A stretch of 35,238 bases of DNA from JAAYAY01 sp964429355. Lineage in GTDB: Bacteria > Planctomycetota > Planctomycetia > Pirellulales > Thermoguttaceae. Both the position numbers and the translations under genes were made by a program. Positions 31,388 through 35,238 of the stretch are shown one piece after another (position 1 is the first letter of the stretch; each line of letters opens with the position of its first letter). Under the pieces are notes generated by a model. It was not told the DNA's origin. It did no database searches and saw only the letters and a list, made by a program, of their open reading frames with translations. The stretch covers positions 1 to 35,238 of the forward strand of contig CAYSCH010000051.1 of the NCBI GenBank assembly GCA_964429355.1. Direction: 5' to 3'.

Positions 31388-33394
31388 ATGACCACGGCGG
31401 CCTCCCAATTGCAGGTCGGGCTCAAAAGGCACCAGGAAGGCGATATCGCGGCAGCGGAACAGGTCTACCGCTCGATTCTCGCCATCGAGCCCGACCACGC
31501 CGGCGCGTGGCATTTGCTCGGATTGGTCAGTTTTGCGAAAAAACAACACGAGCAGGCAAAAACGGAAATCCAGCGGGCGCTTGCCCTTTGTGACTCGAAA
31601 GCGGTCTACTGGAACAATTATGGGGCCGTATTGAAGGAACTGGGGGACTTTGCAGGAGCCACCGCAGCTTTCGAGAAGGCAATCGGGATTCGCGATGACT
31701 ATCCGGATGCGTGGGCCAATCTGGGGCTCATGCAGATGCGACGAGGAGAAACCGAGAGAGCGGACGTATCCCTGCGATACGCACTCCGGTGGCAACCCCG
31801 GCACCGCGACGCCATTCGCCACTTGGCGGCCTTGTGCCTCGAACGGGGCGACTTCGAGGAGGCGTTGCGTTTGTGCCGCGATGCGCAAGCTGTGGCGCCG
31901 GGAACCGCCGAGATCTACAACACGGAAGGAGGTGCCCTTGCCTCGTTGAAGCGATTTGACGAAGCCGCCGAGGCCTTCCGAAAGGCGTTGGCGATCGACC
32001 CGGCATTTGCCGACAGCCATCTGAATCTGGGGTTCGTGTATGCGGATTTGAACGAGTTTGAGAAGGCCGGAGCGTCATTTCACCAGGCCGCGGTTCTTCG
32101 CCCGGATCGACCGCTCTGGAGGCTGCGGCATCTTGGAATATGCCCGGTGGTCTTTCAGGACACGGCCCAAATCGCGGAGTACCGCACGACGCTGGAGGCC
32201 CAGCTCGACGAGGTATTGGCCGATCCGCCCGCCGTCGATTGGCGGCATGCGCTGCGCGACGGCTTCATGCCCTCTTTTCACTTGTCCCACCATGGCGTGT
32301 GCAATCGGCGGATCAAGGAGAAATTCGCCGGAGTGTTTGCGCCGCACTTTCCTCGCGAGCGACCGAAACCTACGCGGCGAAAGAAGATCCGCGTGGGGTT
32401 CGCATGCACGCGGCCCCACGAGGGGGGCTTCATTCGCGGTTTTGCCGGCGTCATGGAACGGCTCGATCGCCGTCGATTCGAGGTGGTCGGTCTGGTTTCA
32501 GACGGGCTTGCCGAAACCTGCCGATTGCGGGTCATGTCCCCCGATGTTTCGTGGATCTCTTTCCCGAACCATATCGAACGGGCTCTTCGAGTCTTCCACG
32601 ATGCCGAATGCGATGTGGTGGTGCATTGGACTCCCGGCACGGACCTGGTGAACTACTTTTTGCCCTTCTTGCCCTTGGCCCCCGTGCAGTGCATCGGTTT
32701 CGGAATGCACGGCACGACCGGCATAGGCTCGATCGACTACTGCGTTTCGTCGCGGCTGTTTGAACGCGGCGTCGAGGCCGCGGAGGACTACACGGAGAAG
32801 CTGCTGCTCTTTGAAAGCGCCACGTCGTGGCAGGTGCGTCCACGAGCGGCAGGTCCGTCTAGCCGGGCTGATTTCGGGCTCCCTCAATCGGGCCCGCTGT
32901 ATTTCTGTCCCCAGCGACTGGCAAAATTCCATCCGGATTTTGATCGCGTGCTTCACGCGATCCTCGAACGCGACGCTATGGGGCGAATCGTGATCCTGGC
33001 GGGAGGGCAGCATCGGCCGGCTGAACTGCTGAAAGCACGGTTTGAAAGATCCATGGGCAGTCTTGCCCGCCGCGTTCTCTTTCTGCCTTCCCAGAATTCC
33101 GAAAATTACATGCGTCTGCTGGCCGTGATGGACGTGGTTCTCGACATGCCGACGTACAGTGCGGCGTTGACCGGCTATGACGCGTTTGGGGTAGGCGTGC
33201 CGATCGTTACGCAGCCGGGGCGACACATGGTCGAACGCTACGCGTTGGGGCTCTATCGTCAAATGGGCATGTCGGACCCGATCGCGTGGAGCGAGGCCGA
33301 CTATATCGATCTGGCCGTGAAGCTGAAACGTGTAAAGGGGTCGGGAGTCTTTACCATGGACAGCCGTGGTGGAACGTGTAAAGGGAACGTGTAA
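31388..33394 (+). CDS. TPR + O-GlcNAc-transferase (SPINDLY)-like protein, C-terminus lost to insertion
   Basis: The 668-residue frame starts with about seven TPR units (residues ~1-245, for example EQVYRSILAIEPDHAGAWHL). A GT41-like catalytic region follows (~330-645): GGFIRGFAGVMERLDRRRFE, PLAPVQCIGFGMHGTTGIG, SIDYCVSS and ENYMRLLAVMDVVLDMPTY. Such enzymes transfer GlcNAc or other sugars to Ser/Thr of proteins. The SADFRQH-type motif of classical members is replaced by ACTRPHEGGF. Family similarity ends at YIDLAVKL (about 33330). From there the frame runs through REP-like repeats of a RAYT element to TAA/TAG-type closure at 33394, so the last helix region of the enzyme is missing. Activity is doubtful. 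A near-consensus promoter lies upstream. Confidence 0.8.
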   Translation: MTTAASQLQVGLKRHQEGDIAAAEQVYRSILAIEPDHAGAWHLLGLVSFAKKQHEQAKTEIQRALALCDSKAVYWNNYGAVLKELGDFAGATAAFEKAIGIRDDYPDAWANLGLMQMRRGETERADVSLRYALRWQPRHRDAIRHLAALCLERGDFEEALRLCRDAQAVAPGTAEIYNTEGGALASLKRFDEAAEAFRKALAIDPAFADSHLNLGFVYADLNEFEKAGASFHQAAVLRPDRPLWRLRHLGICPVVFQDTAQIAEYRTTLEAQLDEVLADPPAVDWRHALRDGFMPSFHLSHHGVCNRRIKEKFAGVFAPHFPRERPKPTRRKKIRVGFACTRPHEGGFIRGFAGVMERLDRRRFEVVGLVSDGLAETCRLRVMSPDVSWISFPNHIERALRVFHDAECDVVVHWTPGTDLVNYFLPFLPLAPVQCIGFGMHGTTGIGSIDYCVSSRLFERGVEAAEDYTEKLLLFESATSWQVRPRAAGPSSRADFGLPQSGPLYFCPQRLAKFHPDFDRVLHAILERDAMGRIVILAGGQHRPAELLKARFERSMGSLARRVLFLPSQNSENYMRLLAVMDVVLDMPTYSAALTGYDAFGVGVPIVTQPGRHMVERYALGLYRQMGMSDPIAWSEADYIDLAVKLKRVKGSGVFTMDSRGGTCKGNV

Positions 33395-33431
33395 AGGGGT
33401 CGGGAGTCTTTACCATGGACAGCCGTGGTGG
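33327..33431 (+). repeat. REP-like 46-bp direct repeats left of the RAYT gene
   Basis: Two copies (33327-33372 and 33386-33431) of a 46-base unit starting AACGTGTAAAGGGGTCGGG, with a 13-base partial copy between them. TTACCAT in the second unit can pair with ATGGTAA just past it, and CCAT/GTGG form an inner hairpin. RAYT-type Y1 enzymes recognise such hairpins. Confidence 0.8.
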
Positions 33432-34148
33432 GGAATGGTAATCTCAGGTCATGCCACGACGATTGCGAGTTGCCAGTGGAGGATATGCGTACCACGTACT
33501 GAACCGTGGCGTGGGCAAGATGCGCCTGTTTGCCAAGGAGCGAGACTTCGAGGCCTTCGAGGAGATCATCGGCCAGGCAAAGGAGCGGTTGCCGATGCGT
33601 GTGTTGGCGTGGTGCGTTCTGTCGACGCATTGGCATTTCGTGCTTTGGCCGCGTGAGGATGCCGACCTGTCGGAGTTCATGCGTTGGCTTACGGTGACGC
33701 ATACGCAGCGCTGGCACGCGGCGCATCGGACGGCGGGAACCGGCCCGCTGTACCAAGGCCGCTTCAAGTCGTTCCCGATTCAGGAAGATGACCATCTTCT
33801 GACCGTCTTGCGGTACGTGGAGCGAAACGCCCTGCGCGCGAACATGGTGGACGAGGCGGATGCGTGGCGTTGGTCGAGCCTCTGGCATCGCACGCACGGC
33901 AACCGTGCTGGCTTGGTGGACGCCGGCCCGGTGGCGCTTCCCAGGCGCTGGCGTCAGCACGTGCAAGCTCCTCAAACCGAGGCGGAACTGGCAGCGTTGC
34001 GGCGTTCCGTGGTACGTGGTTCGCCTTTCGGCGACGCCGATTGGCAACAGCGTACCACGAAGCAGTTAGGCCTGGAATCGACGCTTCGCCCTCGCGGTCG
34101 CCCCTGGCCTTCTGCGTCAAACCAGAGTAAAGACATCCGACCCCTTTA
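33331..34148 (+). mobile_element. RAYT element with inverted ends
   Basis: The left end TAAAGGGGTCGGGAGTCTTT (and its second copy at ~33390) faces a right end (34127-34148) that is its reverse complement with two differences. Between them lies one Y1 transposase gene. Its TAA stop overlaps the right end. The element sits inside the OGT-like gene and shares no sequence with its flanks. Confidence 0.8.
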
Positions 34149-34149
34149 A
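33451..34149 (+). CDS. REP-associated tyrosine transposase (RAYT, Y1 family)
   Basis: A 232-residue single-domain Y1 transposase. The HUH motif is in CVLSTHWHFVLWP (His60 and His62), the catalytic tyrosine is probably Tyr122 in LRYVERNALRANMV, and GPLYQGRFKSFPI is the family's conserved middle block. Such enzymes cut and join single-stranded DNA at REP hairpins. It starts at ATG 33451, 19 bases after the second left repeat, and stops inside the right inverted end. All catalytic residues are present, so it may be active. The C-terminal ~30 residues are variable. Confidence 0.9.
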   Translation: MPRRLRVASGGYAYHVLNRGVGKMRLFAKERDFEAFEEIIGQAKERLPMRVLAWCVLSTHWHFVLWPREDADLSEFMRWLTVTHTQRWHAAHRTAGTGPLYQGRFKSFPIQEDDHLLTVLRYVERNALRANMVDEADAWRWSSLWHRTHGNRAGLVDAGPVALPRRWRQHVQAPQTEAELAALRRSVVRGSPFGDADWQQRTTKQLGLESTLRPRGRPWPSASNQSKDIRPL

Positions 34150-34237
34150 GACGTCCCCACAATGAGAACTGCCGCGGAAATGGAATCAACTTCCCAGCAC
34201 GCGAAACCGTGCACGTTGTCAGAAATGGAGTTCTCCG

Positions 34238-35238
34238 ATGAACCGATCGTTCCGTTGCTCAATGATCCTCGCCCTGGGGTTGTATCTTGTCGATGGCATT
34301 GGTTGTTTGCCCATAAGACAGGCCGATGCACAGTTCGGGGCACCAGAAGGCGAGACGCCACAGCGGATGTGCGTAGGGATGATCAAGGAAAAGGTACTCA
34401 TTGGCTTTGAGCGGACCAAGAAGACTCGCAAATCTGACGGCAAGAAGTATGACGCTCTGAATTGGTGTCACGGTGATCTCGAATCAGCTCGAATATCACC
34501 TTCTGTCATTCAGACCGCCTCTATCGAGGGGCAGACGTCTACACTGCTGCGGCGATGGCAATGGGAGGAGGGACGCCTATGGCTGGTATTCGAGGGTCTA
34601 TACGGCTCCTTCGGGACGTACACTTCGGAACTGTGGCGATCCACGTCTCTGGATGGCAAATGTGCCGAACTCGAGGAGTCCAACGATGTTGCTCCACTCC
34701 CGGGTCAAAGGGTGTTGAGAGAGAAGTGCAGAGGGGATGTCAGACGGTTCAGCACGGGTGAAGAGATTGAACAACTGTCGTGGCTCGATCCATTGACCGT
34801 ACGAGGCGTCGATCCGGTGAATCCCGACTGGATTAGCCCTGCCGAAAGTGGAGAGCTGTTCTGTCATCGAAACGGCGGTTTTGACTTCATCCCCCACGCC
34901 CTGGACCACTGGACATTGTTCATGACCGTCGGCCATACCATGCAGATGTGGGACTGCCGCAGCAAACGCGTGGCGACGGAGGAAGGCGAGGAGGTCCGCA
35001 ACACCTGGACGCTCGTCACCGAACTCTGGGTGCCCTGGTCGGGCCAGTTCTTTGCCTTCGAGCGGTATTCTCACGATGAATACGTGTTTGTGCGGGATTG
35101 CGGCGAGGTCTATCTGCTCCGGTTGGAGGAGGATATGCACACAGACAAGCCCAAGTTGAGGCAAGAAAACGTCTGGCGCGGCACGCAACTGCTCGATCCA
35201 GTCGACTACCTGATCGCGCTAATCTACATCGAGCCGGA
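34238..35238 (+). CDS. Secreted protein of unknown function (3' partial)
   Basis: From ATG 34238 (GGAG seven bases upstream) the frame is open to the window edge, 333 codons. It starts with a signal peptide (SMILALGLYLVDGIGCLPI, cleavage near ADA-Q at ~31). The mature part is rich in beta-like and Trp/Asp segments (LLRRWQWEEGRLWLVFEG, FERYSHDEYVFVRDCGEVY) and has no motif I recognise. Codon use looks like the neighbouring genes. It starts 88 bases after the RAYT stop and has no similarity to the lost C-terminus of the OGT-like protein, so it is an independent gene. Confidence 0.75.
   Translation, partial: MNRSFRCSMILALGLYLVDGIGCLPIRQADAQFGAPEGETPQRMCVGMIKEKVLIGFERTKKTRKSDGKKYDALNWCHGDLESARISPSVIQTASIEGQTSTLLRRWQWEEGRLWLVFEGLYGSFGTYTSELWRSTSLDGKCAELEESNDVAPLPGQRVLREKCRGDVRRFSTGEEIEQLSWLDPLTVRGVDPVNPDWISPAESGELFCHRNGGFDFIPHALDHWTLFMTVGHTMQMWDCRSKRVATEEGEEVRNTWTLVTELWVPWSGQFFAFERYSHDEYVFVRDCGEVYLLRLEEDMHTDKPKLRQENVWRGTQLLDPVDYLIALIYIEP

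Overview
The window is high-GC bacterial DNA that most resembles the Planctomycetota (Pirellulales-like). The evidence is a set of protein types typical of that group: two tandem DUF1559 prepilin-like proteins with zinc-ribbon heads, a Ser/Thr kinase with a DMG motif, a PEP-CTERM secreted protein, an LRR protein with the FSLRTLL-type N-terminal anchor, sulfotransferases, a TMTC-like TPR membrane protein, an RHS protein with a variable tail, and an O-GlcNAc-transferase-like TPR enzyme. The genus cannot be named from sequence alone. A run of ten N (30824-30833) marks a scaffold join, so the assembly is draft.

Layout. Positions 1-160 hold the end of an unknown gene and its terminator. Positions ~206-3465 are an RHS locus: a 5'-truncated RHS gene with a cysteine-rich, hydrophobic C-terminal domain, a two-TM membrane protein in the immunity position, and RHS debris downstream. 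At 3860-5194 is an MFS transporter. Positions 5517-10512 form a surface-modification cluster: ASST-like protein, two small membrane proteins, a PAPS-type sulfotransferase and an FAD oxidoreductase. It is followed by four exact-length 74-bp tandem repeats whose first copy starts on the stop codon of the FAD gene; a single related copy starts on the sulfotransferase stop codon. Positions 10933-14459 (minus) hold a TMTC-like TPR protein, a stand-alone LuxR-type HTH protein and a Gly/Met-rich membrane protein. Positions 14651-18622 hold the kinase (plus) facing a small protein and the DUF1559 pair (minus). Positions 19020-20842 hold a SHOCT-like membrane protein and clpX with a strong terminator. 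Positions 20990-23234 (minus) hold a glycosyltransferase and a GlmU-like nucleotidyltransferase/beta-helix protein. At 23452-23534 is tRNA-Leu(CAA).

Right of the tRNA the window becomes patchy, with gene fragments and insertions: an orphan FSLRTLL-type anchor fragment, an LRR gene, a PEP-CTERM gene, a moxR gene cut inside its Walker A loop by an oppositely oriented NYN-domain gene, a large secreted six-hairpin-like protein, a repeat-rich stretch with the scaffold gap, and an OGT-like gene whose C-terminus is replaced by a RAYT (Y1 transposase) element with REP-like repeats and inverted ends. A secreted protein with a clear signal peptide runs off the right edge (34238 onward).

How the genes fit together. 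Most complete genes point to the cell surface: sulfation, glycosylation, secretion and signalling. The most unusual features are the RHS C-terminal domain with its neighbouring membrane protein, the stop-codon-anchored 74-bp repeats, and the RAYT insertion. All functions are inferred from motifs seen by eye; no database search was run.
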